A stretch of 55,942 bases of DNA, taken from assembly GCA_028287685.1 (NCBI GenBank), contig JAQBPE010000318.1, positions 1-55,942 of the forward strand. Reading direction: 5' to 3'. The notes under the pieces were generated by a model. It had not been told where the DNA came from, searched no databases, and saw nothing but the letters and a program-made list of their open reading frames with translations. The DNA comes from Cyanobacteria bacterium RYN_339. Lineage in GTDB: Bacteria; Cyanobacteriota; Sericytochromatia; S15B-MN24; JAQBPE01. The first letter of the stretch is position 1. Each line of letters starts with the position of its first letter. Of this stretch, positions 28,593 through 37,186 are shown one piece after another. Position numbers and translations under genes: made by a program.

Positions 28593-28620
28593 TTTGCCGC
28601 CGGCCGAGCGAGGGTAATCA
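28593..28620 (+). promoter_or_regulatory. Promoter of array gene 4 (TTTGCC-N16-TAATCA)
   Basis: TTTGCC (28593-28598) and TAATCA (28615-28620) are 16 nt apart, with GGG right before the -10. GGAGGGAG lies upstream of the ATG at 28641. Confidence 0.5.
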
Positions 28621-28640
28621 AGGCATGGAGGGAGCCCCCT

Positions 28641-30350
28641 ATGCGTAGAACCCACGCCGCGCTCGGCCTGCTGATGTTCCTGGCTGCTTGCCAGCCGGCG
28701 GGGCTGGTGCCGGCCAAGAAGGCCACGCCCAAGCCCAACGACCCGGTGGTGGCCGCAACAGCCGCCACGGTCGCCACGGCGTCGCCGACGGCCCAACCGG
28801 CCGCCTCGCCGGCCTGGGCGGGGGCGGTCAAGCTGGAGGCCCCCGCCGGCCAGACCAGCGTGCTCTCCGGCCGGATCACCATGGACCCCAGCTACATCGT
28901 GGCGGCCGGCGCGGGCAACATCGTGGCTTCCGGCGCGGGCAACATCGTGGCGGCCGGCGCGGGCAACATCGTCGCCTCCGGCGCGGGCAACCTCCAGATC
29001 GGTGGCCGGATCGTGGCCGCGGGCGCGGGCAACGTGGTGGCCGCCGGCGGCGGCAGCCCGATCATCAGCGGCAACGGCAGCGCGATCGTGGCCGCGGGCG
29101 CGGGCAACATCGTGGCCTCCGGCGCGGGCAACATCGTGGCGGCGGGGGCAGGCAACATCGTGGCCTCCGGCGCCGGGAACATCGTGGCCTCCGGCGCGGG
29201 CAACGTCATCAGCGGCAACGGCTCCGCCGCCGTCACCCGCCTGGCGGCCCGCAAGGTGCTGGCGGCCGCCGCCTCGCGCGACCCGATCCCGGGCGCCGGC
29301 ATGCTGATCAGCGTGCTCTCGCTGCGCAGCCACCGGTACCTCAGCCTGGGCAGCTACAAGGACGGCGACGGCAAGCCGCAGCCGGTCTACTCCATCTACT
29401 CCAACGCGGACGGCGCCTACACGCTTTACCTGCCCGCGGAAGAGGCCGGCAACGTGATGGTGGTGGCGAGCCCGCCCGGCCAGACCAACGACGACCGCCT
29501 GATCTACAACGTGGTGGCCGACCCCAAGCGCCACGACGTGCCGATCGACGAGGACACGGCGCTCGCGGGGCGCTACCTGCACTTCGCCTTCTCCGGCCGC
29601 ATCGCGGAGGTGCTGGCGACGGACGACGCCGGCGTCAAGGCGGTGGTGGTCCTGATCGGGCGGGCGAGCTCGCTGCCCAAGGGGTTCCAGGACAGCCTCG
29701 CGGACTTCCTGAGCGCGGTCAACCATGCCGGCGCCAAGTACAAGGTGGCGAGCTGGAAGAACCAGAAGGACGTGGACGACCTGGCGGTCCACCTCACGGA
29801 CCGGGCGCTGTCGTTCCTGGACGACAAGCTGATGCTGGTCCACAACACCGGCTACGACGGGCCCGAAGAGGAGGCGATCGCCGGCATGGCGACGTCGCTG
29901 CGCTTGATCCGCATGAAGGTCACGGAGAAGCTCGCGGATCCGGGCTTCTTCACCGTGCCGGCCAACGCGTTCACGCTCGATGACGCCGCCTGCCACCGCA
30001 TCAAGGTCAACATCGAGCTGAAGAAGCCGTCCGACCTGGGCGACTACCTGGTGTCGCACTTCCTGACCACCAACGTGGAGAACGGCATCTCCAACGTCGG
30101 GCTGGTGTGCGACCAGCTGGGCGTGTCGCCGATCGAAGGCTCGCCTGCGCACAAGGGCCAACAGCAGCGCATCGAGACCGCCGCCTATTCCGTGTTGCAG
30201 GCCACCATCCCGTTCATGCTGTCGGACAACACCATGGTCCAGGAGCTGGAGGCGTACTGCACGCGGCCCGACTTCCACCCGGAGCTGGACCCCACGCGCC
30301 AGCCGCTGGTCAAGGTGAACTGTCCGTCGGCCTCGGCCACGCCGCGCTAA
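28641..30350 (+). CDS. Octapeptide-repeat lipoprotein, array member 4
   Basis: A 569-residue lipoprotein (LMFLAAC, Cys17). About 14 repeats at residues 87-197, of the IVASGAGN and IVAAGAGN types with two ISGNGSA units, end at AAVTRLAARKVLAAAA. The beta domain has IPGAGMLISVLSLRSH, PVYSIYSNADGAYTLYLP and IDEDTALAGRYLHF. The C-terminal helical half includes LKKPSDLGDYLVSHFL, the family SDLxDFLVxxYF motif. The repeat type is shared with member 7 rather than with its neighbours. ATG with a GGAGGGAG ribosome site. Single-gene transcription unit by spacing. Confidence 0.85.
   Translation: MRRTHAALGLLMFLAACQPAGLVPAKKATPKPNDPVVAATAATVATASPTAQPAASPAWAGAVKLEAPAGQTSVLSGRITMDPSYIVAAGAGNIVASGAGNIVAAGAGNIVASGAGNLQIGGRIVAAGAGNVVAAGGGSPIISGNGSAIVAAGAGNIVASGAGNIVAAGAGNIVASGAGNIVASGAGNVISGNGSAAVTRLAARKVLAAAASRDPIPGAGMLISVLSLRSHRYLSLGSYKDGDGKPQPVYSIYSNADGAYTLYLPAEEAGNVMVVASPPGQTNDDRLIYNVVADPKRHDVPIDEDTALAGRYLHFAFSGRIAEVLATDDAGVKAVVVLIGRASSLPKGFQDSLADFLSAVNHAGAKYKVASWKNQKDVDDLAVHLTDRALSFLDDKLMLVHNTGYDGPEEEAIAGMATSLRLIRMKVTEKLADPGFFTVPANAFTLDDAACHRIKVNIELKKPSDLGDYLVSHFLTTNVENGISNVGLVCDQLGVSPIEGSPAHKGQQQRIETAAYSVLQATIPFMLSDNTMVQELEAYCTRPDFHPELDPTRQPLVKVNCPSASATPR
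28901..29230 (+). repeat. Degenerate 24-bp coding repeat, ASGAGN/AAGAGN types
   Basis: About 14 units such as ATCGTGGCCTCCGGCGCG followed by GGCAAC. The low-complexity DNA opens long false reading frames on the other strand. Confidence 0.8.
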
Positions 30351-30356
30351 GTCTCG

Positions 30357-30384
30357 TTTGCTCGCTTCCGCGGGCGGGTAGAAC
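30357..30384 (+). promoter_or_regulatory. Promoter of array gene 5 (TTTGCT-N16-TAGAAC), leaderless type
   Basis: TTTGCT (30357-30362), 16 nt ending in GGG, and TAGAAC (30379-30384), which lies exactly 6 nt before the ATG at 30391. No ribosome site is present, so the transcript should begin at or next to the start codon. Confidence 0.55.
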
Positions 30385-30390
30385 CATGCC

Positions 30391-32265
30391 ATGCGCGCAC
30401 GTCTCACCTTGCTTTGCGCGGGCCTGGTCCTGGTCGCTGCGTGCCAGACCCAGGCCCCGACCCCGGTCAAGAAGGCCACCGCCTCGGCGCGGCCCGGCCC
30501 TGCGGACCCCGTCGTGGCCGGTGCGTCCAGCACTCCCGGCCCCGAGGCATCGGTTGCGGCGCTGGCGCCGGCCTCCCCCGGCGTGCCCGGCGCCAGCCCC
30601 ACCGCGGCCGTGGTCACGGCGCCGGACAAGCTGCGGCCCGGCCCCGGCGCGACCAGCGTGCTCAAGGGCGTGGCCCGTTTGGACGGCGCCTACATCGTGG
30701 CCCAGGGTGCGGGCAACATCATCTCCGGCAACGGCAGCGCGGTGATTTCCGGCAACGGCAGCGCCATCGTGGCGGCCGGCGGGGGCAACATCATCAGCGG
30801 CAATGGGTCGGCGGCGATCGCCAATGCAAGCGGCCAGATCGTGGCCCAAGGCGGCGGCAACATCATCTCCGGCAACGGCAGCGCGGTGATCAGCGGCAAT
30901 GGCAGCGCCATCGTGGCCCAGGGCGGCGGCAACATCGTGGCCCAGGGCGGCGGCAACATCGTGGCCCAGGGCGGTGGCAACATCGTGGCGCAGGGCGGTG
31001 GCAACATCGTGGCGCAGGGCGCGGGCAACCGCCGGTTGCTGGAAGCCGGCGCCGACGACCGCACGGCCGTGGCCGGCATGCCCCTGGGCGTCTATTCGTT
31101 GACGGACCACCAGCCCGTGCCGATCGGCGTGGACAAGGACGGCAAGCAGGTCTACACGGCTTACACCAACCAAGATGGCGGCTTCGAGCTGTGGCTGCCC
31201 AAGGAGCAGGAAGGCAACGTGCTGGTGGTGGCCCACGTCCAGCCGGACAACCCGGACCCGCGCCTGCACTACGGCCTGGTGACGCGCACCGGCACGGGCG
31301 CGGACGTGAGCCTGGACGAGGACACGGCGGCCCTGACCACCTACCTGCGCCGCGGCCTCGGGCCGTTCCTGGCCCAGGGCATGCTCGAGCCGGATACGGA
31401 GAAGGTCGTCGCCCGCTTCCTGGGCACCCAGGCCATTCCGTGCGTGGTGAAGAACGTCATGATCGCGCAGTACACGGAGCTACGCGCCGCCGCGGCCAAG
31501 GCGGGCATCGACGACGCGCCGGCGGAGGAGGTGCAGGACCTGGTCCAACGCATGGTCGACATGATGACGCGCGACATGTACCTGGGCGCCGACCCCAACC
31601 TGGGCGACGTGATCATGCAGCAGCCCAGCGAAAGCGGCAACGACTGGCAGGGCCCGGCCGAGCCGGCGATGGGCGCCATGCTCGAGATCCTGCGCCTGGC
31701 CCGCCAGGCCGCCCGCGAGAAGGTCAAGCTGCCGGGCTTCTTCGACGACCAGAAGTTCCTCCAGCAGGTCAACGCCATGCGCCGCTCCGAGGGCCTGCCG
31801 GCCTACAAGATCCAGAAGGACTCCGACCTGATCAACATGATCGTGACGGAGTACTTCGCGGAGACCGACCCGCAGCGCTGGCTGATCAAGGGGGCCTGCA
31901 AGGACGGCACGGGCTACCTGTTCGGCATGCTGGGCTGGATCTTCGATACGCTGGGGATGCAGAACGTGACGGAGGTGGGCCTGCCGGACCACCGCATCAA
32001 GTACCACAGCGATCGCTTCGGCCAATCGGATCGCGCGGACCAGTCCTACTACGCGATTCTGACGCGCGGCTTCCTGATGCTAGCCAGCGCCACGCCGGAC
32101 GCGAACGGCAAGACGACGCATGACAAGGTCTACGGCTTGCTGACGGACTTCAAGCCCTCCGGCAAGCCGCGCACCTCGCCCACGCCCGTGGCCTACAACG
32201 GACTGCCCTGCCCGCCGAACAGCCCGTCGCCCACGCCCAGCAAGGCGCCCAAGCCGTGCAAGTAA
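30391..32265 (+). CDS. Octapeptide-repeat lipoprotein, array member 5
   Basis: A 624-residue lipoprotein (LVLVAAC, Cys18) with a longer linker (to about residue 90). About 14 repeats at residues 104-213 mix ISGNGSA, IVAAGGGN and IVAQGGGN, ending in four near-identical IVAQGGGN units. The beta domain has VAGMPLGVYSLTDHQPVPIG, VYTAYTNQDGGFELWLP and LDEDTAALTTYLRR. The C-terminal helical domain has LPAYKIQKDSDLINMIVTEY and ends in a Pro/Ser/Lys tail. The ATG at 30391 is chosen by the signal peptide and the -10-N6 spacing; the ATG at 30386 is out of frame. Confidence 0.85.
   Translation: MRARLTLLCAGLVLVAACQTQAPTPVKKATASARPGPADPVVAGASSTPGPEASVAALAPASPGVPGASPTAAVVTAPDKLRPGPGATSVLKGVARLDGAYIVAQGAGNIISGNGSAVISGNGSAIVAAGGGNIISGNGSAAIANASGQIVAQGGGNIISGNGSAVISGNGSAIVAQGGGNIVAQGGGNIVAQGGGNIVAQGGGNIVAQGAGNRRLLEAGADDRTAVAGMPLGVYSLTDHQPVPIGVDKDGKQVYTAYTNQDGGFELWLPKEQEGNVLVVAHVQPDNPDPRLHYGLVTRTGTGADVSLDEDTAALTTYLRRGLGPFLAQGMLEPDTEKVVARFLGTQAIPCVVKNVMIAQYTELRAAAAKAGIDDAPAEEVQDLVQRMVDMMTRDMYLGADPNLGDVIMQQPSESGNDWQGPAEPAMGAMLEILRLARQAAREKVKLPGFFDDQKFLQQVNAMRRSEGLPAYKIQKDSDLINMIVTEYFAETDPQRWLIKGACKDGTGYLFGMLGWIFDTLGMQNVTEVGLPDHRIKYHSDRFGQSDRADQSYYAILTRGFLMLASATPDANGKTTHDKVYGLLTDFKPSGKPRTSPTPVAYNGLPCPPNSPSPTPSKAPKPCK
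30700..31030 (+). repeat. Degenerate 24-bp coding repeat, SGNGSA/AQGGGN types
   Basis: About 14 units. The last five (30911-31030) are almost identical at the DNA level (ATCGTGGCCCAGGGCGG-type), suggesting recent expansion. Confidence 0.8.
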
Positions 32266-32389
32266 GGCGGCTGCCCGGTTGGCCGTCACCGACGCGGAAT
32301 TCATACAGGCGTAACATCCAGGCACAACCGGGCGGGTAAGGGAAAGACACAACTCTTTACACCACCCGCTTCGCTGCCAGGAGTTCCCC

Positions 32390-33898
32390 ATGGTCCGCTC
32401 GTCGCTTCCGTTGCTCGCCGCGTTCACGCTGGCGGCCTGCGCCCCCACCGGGCTGGGCGTGGTCACGAAGCCCAAGGCCAGCCCCGCCCGGGTGGACGCC
32501 ACCACCACCGCCTCGGCCGCACCCGCGGCCGCGAACTTGCTGCTGCGCCCCGGCACGCCCGTGCGGGTGGTCAAGGGCGTGCTGGCGCTCGATGCCAGTT
32601 ACGTTACGGCCTCCAAGGCGGGCTCGTTGATTAGCGGCAACGGCTCCGCGGTGCTGGGGATGGGCGGGCTGATCACCAACGACGGGGGCAGCCTGGTCGG
32701 CAACGATGGCGTCACGATCGTGGCGCAGGGCGCCGGCAACGTGATCGCCCCGAACGGGGGCAGCGTGATCGCGCCCAACGGGGGCACGGTGATCAGCGGC
32801 AACGGCAGCGCGGTGATCGGCGGCAACGGCAGCAGCATCGTCTCGCCGAACGGCGGCACCATCGTCTCGCCGAACGGTGGCACCTACCGGTTGGCCGCCA
32901 CCACGCCCGCCATGGTCCCCGCAGCCGGCATGCTGCTGCAGGCCGTGCGCCTGGGCGTGGACCAGCCGATCGCCCTGGGCACGGACGCACAGGGCCACCC
33001 GGTTTACGCCGTCTACACCAATGCCGGCGGCCACTTCGAGCTGTACTTGCCCGCCACGGAGACCGGCAACCTCCACCTGCGCGCCGTGGCGCCCAACCTG
33101 GACGCGCGGTTGGTCTACGACCACGTGGGCTCGCCCGCGGAGGGCGCGGACGTGGCCATCGACGAGGACTCCGCCCAGGCCAGCCGCTACTTGCTGGGCG
33201 CCTTCCGCGGCAAGCTGGCCGCCATCCTCGCGGCGCCGAACATCGACGACCCGGCCTTCCGCACGGAGCTGTTCAAGGACACCCACATCACGCCGGAGGT
33301 GGCCAACTTCGTCTGGCCCGTGGCGCACCAGTTCATCGACCGCGTGAAGGCCGCCGGCGTGCCGCCCGCGCGCTACCCGGAGGCGGCCGGCCACGCCGCG
33401 GAGGCGCTGCTGCGCGTGGTCAAGCTGGAAGACATCCTGGTGGACCGCGCCAACACCGACTACAAGGTGGGGCCGGCCAACGAGACCAGCCTGGAGGCGC
33501 TGAAGGCGGTGTTCAAGCTGACGCGCGAGCAGGTGGCGGCGCTCGGCACGCCGGACCAGGTGGAGGCTTACTTCGCCAAGCAGGACTACTTGATCGCGGC
33601 CAACGCGGCGCGGCCGGGCCTGCCGCCCTACAAGATCCGCAAGTCGAGCGACATCGGCGACTTCCTGGTGGAGCGCTACTTCTCCAACGTGAAGGCCGCG
33701 GACACCAACGGCGCGGGCCCGGTGTTCTTTAGCCTGCACCCCGGCGTGACCGAGAACCACGAGCTCTCCGTGCTAGACCACCTCTACGCGGCCGCCTCCG
33801 GCATCGGGCTGCAGCTGGCCTTCGCCTTCGTGCAAGACGAGGCCGCCCAGGCCGCCGTCTTCGCCGCGATCGACGCGATGGGCAAGGCCAAGCCCTGA
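32390..33898 (+). CDS. Octapeptide-repeat lipoprotein, array member 6
   Basis: A 502-residue lipoprotein (AAFTLAAC, Cys17). About 11 mixed repeats at residues 75-167 (LISGNGSA, LITNDGGS, LVGNDGVT, VIAPNGGS, IVSPNGGT) end in YRLAATTPAM. The beta domain has VPAAGMLLQAVRLGVDQPIA, HPVYAVYTNAGGHFELYLP and IDEDSAQASRYLLG. The C-terminal motif is PPYKIRKSSDIGDFLVERYF. AGGAG lies about 7 nt before the ATG. The 124-nt upstream gap has an inverted repeat (GCCCGGTTG ... CAACCGGGC) that could be a weak terminator of member 5, and GGGTAAGGG at 32334-32342 as a possible -10. Confidence 0.85.
   Translation: MVRSSLPLLAAFTLAACAPTGLGVVTKPKASPARVDATTTASAAPAAANLLLRPGTPVRVVKGVLALDASYVTASKAGSLISGNGSAVLGMGGLITNDGGSLVGNDGVTIVAQGAGNVIAPNGGSVIAPNGGTVISGNGSAVIGGNGSSIVSPNGGTIVSPNGGTYRLAATTPAMVPAAGMLLQAVRLGVDQPIALGTDAQGHPVYAVYTNAGGHFELYLPATETGNLHLRAVAPNLDARLVYDHVGSPAEGADVAIDEDSAQASRYLLGAFRGKLAAILAAPNIDDPAFRTELFKDTHITPEVANFVWPVAHQFIDRVKAAGVPPARYPEAAGHAAEALLRVVKLEDILVDRANTDYKVGPANETSLEALKAVFKLTREQVAALGTPDQVEAYFAKQDYLIAANAARPGLPPYKIRKSSDIGDFLVERYFSNVKAADTNGAGPVFFSLHPGVTENHELSVLDHLYAAASGIGLQLAFAFVQDEAAQAAVFAAIDAMGKAKP
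32613..32890 (+). repeat. Degenerate 24-bp coding repeat, mixed types
   Basis: About 11 units; the most heterogeneous block of the array, with the APNGG and SPNGG unit types found chiefly here. Confidence 0.72.
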
Positions 33899-33925
33899 TT
33901 GGCCCCTCCGGTTCGCGGGTAGACG
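33898..33925 (+). promoter_or_regulatory. Promoter of array genes 7-8 (ATTGGC-N16-TAGACG)
   Basis: ATTGGC (33898-33903) and TAGACG (33920-33925) are spaced 16 nt, with GGG before the -10. The -35 match is weaker than in the other members of this promoter group. GGAGG precedes the ATG at 33945. Confidence 0.4.
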
Positions 33926-33944
33926 AGGGACTGGAGGCTGGGCC

Positions 33945-35402
33945 ATGAAGAAGCTCGTGTTGTTGGGTTTGGGCCTGGCGATCGCCGCTTGCGATGCCGG
34001 CCGGGTGGTGACCCCACCGAAGCGCACCAGCGCCCCCACCACGGTGGCCGCCGCCAGCGCCACGCCCGCCGCCGGCCCGACCGTGGCCGCAAGCCCGGTG
34101 GCTAGCGGTCCGGCCACCCTGCGCAAGCCGGACGGCCAGTTCACGACGCTCTCCGGCACGATCACGGTGGACCCCACGTACATGGTGGCGACCGGTGCGG
34201 GCAAGATCGTGGCGAGCGGGGCGGGCAACATCGTGGCCTCGGGCGCCGGTAACATCGTGGCCTCGGGCGCCGGCAACATCATCAGCGGCAACGGTTCGGC
34301 GGCCATCGCCCGCTCGCGCCGGGTGTTGGCCACGGAGGACGGCGCGCTGCCCGCCTCCGGCATGGAGATCAGCGTGCTGGACCTCGCGAGCGACGAGCCG
34401 CTCGCGTTGGGCAAGGACCCGGCCGGCCAGGACGTCTACACCGTGCTCTCCGACGCGGCGGGCGGCTACGAGGTCTACCTGCCCCCGGAAGTGGCCAGCA
34501 ACGTACTGGTGGTGGCGCGCGTGACGGGCAAGGACGACCCGCGCCTGGCCTACGACGTCGCCACCACGCCCGGCGCCAAGGTGACGCTGGACGAGGACTC
34601 CGCCCTGCTCACGCGCTTCATCCGCCAGACCTACGCCAGCGCCATGCAGACCGTGCTCAAGCGGCTGCTGGACCCCAAGCCGGGCGCCACCAAGGATCTG
34701 ATGGTCACCTTCGGGGGCACCGGGCTGCCCGCGGCCCAGGTCGAGGCCGTCTTCGGCCCGATCCTGGATGGCATCCGCGTGAGCTTGCAAGCCCGCGGCA
34801 TCACGGCCGACGGCGTGCCCGACGAGGCGGAACGCCAGGCGGATGCCCTGCTCGCCAAGATCAAGCTGAACGAGATCAAGGTGGCCCCCCACTACGGCGT
34901 GGATGCCACGGAGTTCGCCTACCCGAACTTGATCAAGGCACTTTCCGGCGCACGCGCGGAGGTGCAGGCCAAGCTCGCCACCCAGCCCGGACCCACCTTC
35001 TTCGCGGACGTGGCCATCTTCAAGGACAACGACGTGACGATCCGCAAGGCCACCGACGTCATGGAGTTCATCGTCACGCGGGACTTCCCGGACCCGAAGC
35101 TCTTCAACGGCTCGGAGCCGGAGACGATCCTCAAGGCCGTGGGCCTGGATGCCACGCGCGCCGCGGCGCTGATGAAGCTGGCGCGCGCCGGTGGCAGTGG
35201 CATCTCCCTGGCCATCACGAACACGTTCCTGGATGCGGACACGCTGGACGCGCTGGCCAAGAAGGTCAAGGTCCCGCCCAGGACCCCGACCGCCTCGATC
35301 TCGCACCTCAAGCCGGCCAAGACCAGCAAGCCCGCGACGACGGTGTCCGCGCCGAGCAAGCCCGCGTCAAGCACGCCCGCGTCGAGCAAGCCCGCCCCAT
35401 GA
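33945..35402 (+). CDS. Octapeptide-repeat lipoprotein, array member 7 (short repeat block)
   Basis: A 485-residue lipoprotein (LAIAAC, Cys16) with Asp at +2 after the lipid Cys; in enterobacteria this favours inner-membrane retention, but the rule may not apply here. Only five repeats (residues 81-122: IVASGAGN x3 and ISGNGSA), the shortest block of the family. The beta domain has LPASGMEISVLDLASDEPLA, VYTVLSDAAGGYEVYLP and LDEDSALLTRFIR; the C-terminal motif is IRKATDVMEFIVTRDF. The last 40 residues are a Lys/Pro/Ser/Thr-rich tail. Four-nt overlap with member 8 (ATGA). Confidence 0.85.
   Translation: MKKLVLLGLGLAIAACDAGRVVTPPKRTSAPTTVAAASATPAAGPTVAASPVASGPATLRKPDGQFTTLSGTITVDPTYMVATGAGKIVASGAGNIVASGAGNIVASGAGNIISGNGSAAIARSRRVLATEDGALPASGMEISVLDLASDEPLALGKDPAGQDVYTVLSDAAGGYEVYLPPEVASNVLVVARVTGKDDPRLAYDVATTPGAKVTLDEDSALLTRFIRQTYASAMQTVLKRLLDPKPGATKDLMVTFGGTGLPAAQVEAVFGPILDGIRVSLQARGITADGVPDEAERQADALLAKIKLNEIKVAPHYGVDATEFAYPNLIKALSGARAEVQAKLATQPGPTFFADVAIFKDNDVTIRKATDVMEFIVTRDFPDPKLFNGSEPETILKAVGLDATRAAALMKLARAGGSGISLAITNTFLDADTLDALAKKVKVPPRTPTASISHLKPAKTSKPATTVSAPSKPASSTPASSKPAP
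34185..34310 (+). repeat. Degenerate 24-bp coding repeat, ASGAGN type (short)
   Basis: Five units, same unit type as member 4, about 5 kb upstream. Confidence 0.72.
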
Positions 35403-37123
35403 GGTCGGGGCGCTGGGGGCTGCTGGCGCTCGCCCTCCTGACCGCCTGCCAGCTCCAAACGGTCGCCAAGAAGCCCGTCACCAAGGCCTCGGCGCCGGTC
35501 GGCACCGCGGCGAGCCCCACGGCGACGTCGGCCCCCGCGGCCTTCCACACGCTGGTGAAGCCCGCCGGTGGCGCGGCCACGCTGACGGGCAAGGTCAAGA
35601 TCGACGCGTCTTACGTGGTTGGCCTGGGCGCGGGCAACATCATCAGCGATCACGGCGGCGCGCTGGTCGCCAACAACGGTGGCAGCGTGCTGGCGGCCGG
35701 CGGGGGCATCATCTCCGACCACGGCGCGGGGATCCTGAGCAACAACGCCGGCAACGTGGTGGCGGCTCCCGGCGGCAACGTGGTCTCCGACCAGGGCGGC
35801 AGCTTCGTGTCTGACCAGGGCGGCGGCCTGCTCTCGAACAACGGTGGCAACCTGCTTGCGAACAACGGTGGCAACCTGCTTGCGAACAATGGCGGCAACC
35901 TGATCGCGAACAACGGCGCCGGCCTGACCGGCAAGGCGAAGCGCGGGCTGTTGGCGGCCGACGCGCCCACCTTCGGCGCCCAGCTGCCCGCCGCGGGCAT
36001 GCGGCTGTTCGCGGTCTCCGCGCGCACGGGCCGGCTGCTGCCCTTGGGCCAGGACGGCGCCGGCAAGGACGTCTATGCCGTCTACACGGGCGTAGACGGC
36101 GGCTACACCGTCTACGTGCCGGACGACTACAAGGACTACGTGCGCGTGGTCGCCGTGGTGCCCGACCGCAAGGAGTCGCGCCTGGGCTACAACGTCTTCG
36201 CCAAGCCCGGCGGCGCGGCCGGCATCGACGAGGACGCCTCCACGGCCACGCAGTACGTCCGCCGGGCCCTGGGCGCCAAGTTCGAGAACCTCTTGATCTT
36301 GAACGACCTCGCCAACGGCGGCGCGGTGCCCTCCGACCAGATCCTCGACAAGTTCTTCGGCCAGGCCCGCGCGCCGGAGTTCATCCGCGGCGTGCTGGAT
36401 GCGCTGATCAAGGACATCTTCGCGGAGGTGAAGGCCAACAAGCGCATTGCGCGCGCGGACTACGGCCCGCTGGCGCAGGCGCTGGGTGACGCCCTGCTCG
36501 CCCGCACGGACGACCTGGAGGCGCTGGAGCTCGACCCCAGCTTCTTCGGCCGGGGCGCCACGGCGGCCTCGCTGGCGGACCAGCCGCATGCCACCGGCAA
36601 GGCGCTCGCCAACATGCGCGCGATCCTGCAAGAGTTCCGCGAGCACGTGATCGCGGCGGGCGGCGACGCGGCGGCCGCGCGCGCGCTCTTCGCGGGCAAG
36701 CCCTACCTCTCCAGCGCCAACGCCTACCATGCCCGCCTGTTCCCGGCCGCGCCCGCGCCCTTCTACGCGATCGAGAAGCCCGCCGACCTCGCGGACTTCC
36801 TGACGCGCGAGTACTTCCCGCTGGTGTCGGGCACGCCCTACGGCTGCGCCCTGCCGGATTGCCCGGCCACGCCGGAGGCCTCCTGCCTGATCGAAAACGG
36901 CTGCATCCCGCCCGGCGGCGTGGCCTCCTTGACCAACGCCCAGGTCTTCGCGCTGCCCAAGCTGGTGATGACGGACCTGGGCCTGCCTCCCAGCTACGTG
37001 GGCGTGCTGAACGCGGTCGGGGCCAGCGTGTCCTACGCCGTGGGGCTCAAGCTGGCCGACGAGGAAGTCAAGGCCGACATGATCGCGCTGATCCGGGGTT
37101 ACGGCGCGAGTTCCAGTCCCTGA
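35399..37123 (+). CDS. Octapeptide-repeat lipoprotein, array member 8
   Basis: A 574-residue lipoprotein (LALLTAC, Cys17). About 12 repeats at residues 76-179 use types found almost only here (IISDHGGA, LLSNNGGN, LLANNGGN, VVSDQGGS). The beta domain has LPAAGMRLFAVSARTGR, VYAVYTGVDGGYTVYVP and IDEDASTATQYVRR. The C-terminal motif APFYAIEKPADLADFLTREY is followed by a Cys-rich insert (YGCALPDCPATPEASC and ENGCIPPGG), also seen in member 9, so these two are sister genes. Start overlaps the previous stop by 4 nt. Confidence 0.85.
   Translation: MRSGRWGLLALALLTACQLQTVAKKPVTKASAPVGTAASPTATSAPAAFHTLVKPAGGAATLTGKVKIDASYVVGLGAGNIISDHGGALVANNGGSVLAAGGGIISDHGAGILSNNAGNVVAAPGGNVVSDQGGSFVSDQGGGLLSNNGGNLLANNGGNLLANNGGNLIANNGAGLTGKAKRGLLAADAPTFGAQLPAAGMRLFAVSARTGRLLPLGQDGAGKDVYAVYTGVDGGYTVYVPDDYKDYVRVVAVVPDRKESRLGYNVFAKPGGAAGIDEDASTATQYVRRALGAKFENLLILNDLANGGAVPSDQILDKFFGQARAPEFIRGVLDALIKDIFAEVKANKRIARADYGPLAQALGDALLARTDDLEALELDPSFFGRGATAASLADQPHATGKALANMRAILQEFREHVIAAGGDAAAARALFAGKPYLSSANAYHARLFPAAPAPFYAIEKPADLADFLTREYFPLVSGTPYGCALPDCPATPEASCLIENGCIPPGGVASLTNAQVFALPKLVMTDLGLPPSYVGVLNAVGASVSYAVGLKLADEEVKADMIALIRGYGASSSP
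35624..35935 (+). repeat. Degenerate 24-bp coding repeat, SDHGG/ANNGG types
   Basis: About 12 units; a run of near-identical LLANNGGN units lies at 35836-35915. Confidence 0.75.
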
Positions 37124-37129
37124 GCGCGG

Positions 37130-37157
37130 TTTCGGTCTTTCGGCCGGCGGGTACATC
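37130..37157 (+). promoter_or_regulatory. Promoter of array gene 9 (TTTCGG-N16-TACATC)
   Basis: TTTCGG (37130-37135), 16 nt ending GGCGGG, TACATC (37152-37157). A GGAGAGG ribosome site lies just before the ATG at 37187. Confidence 0.5.
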
Positions 37158-37186
37158 TGGCATGACGGTTGAAAGCTGGAGAGGCC

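Noticed and set aside
27228..30665. Minus-strand ORF of about 1145 codons opposite array members 3-5
   Set aside because: It is a composition artefact: high GC and the 24-bp repeats keep the antisense frame open. Its peptide is His/Arg/Ala-rich without domains, while the plus-strand genes have signal peptides and conserved domains.
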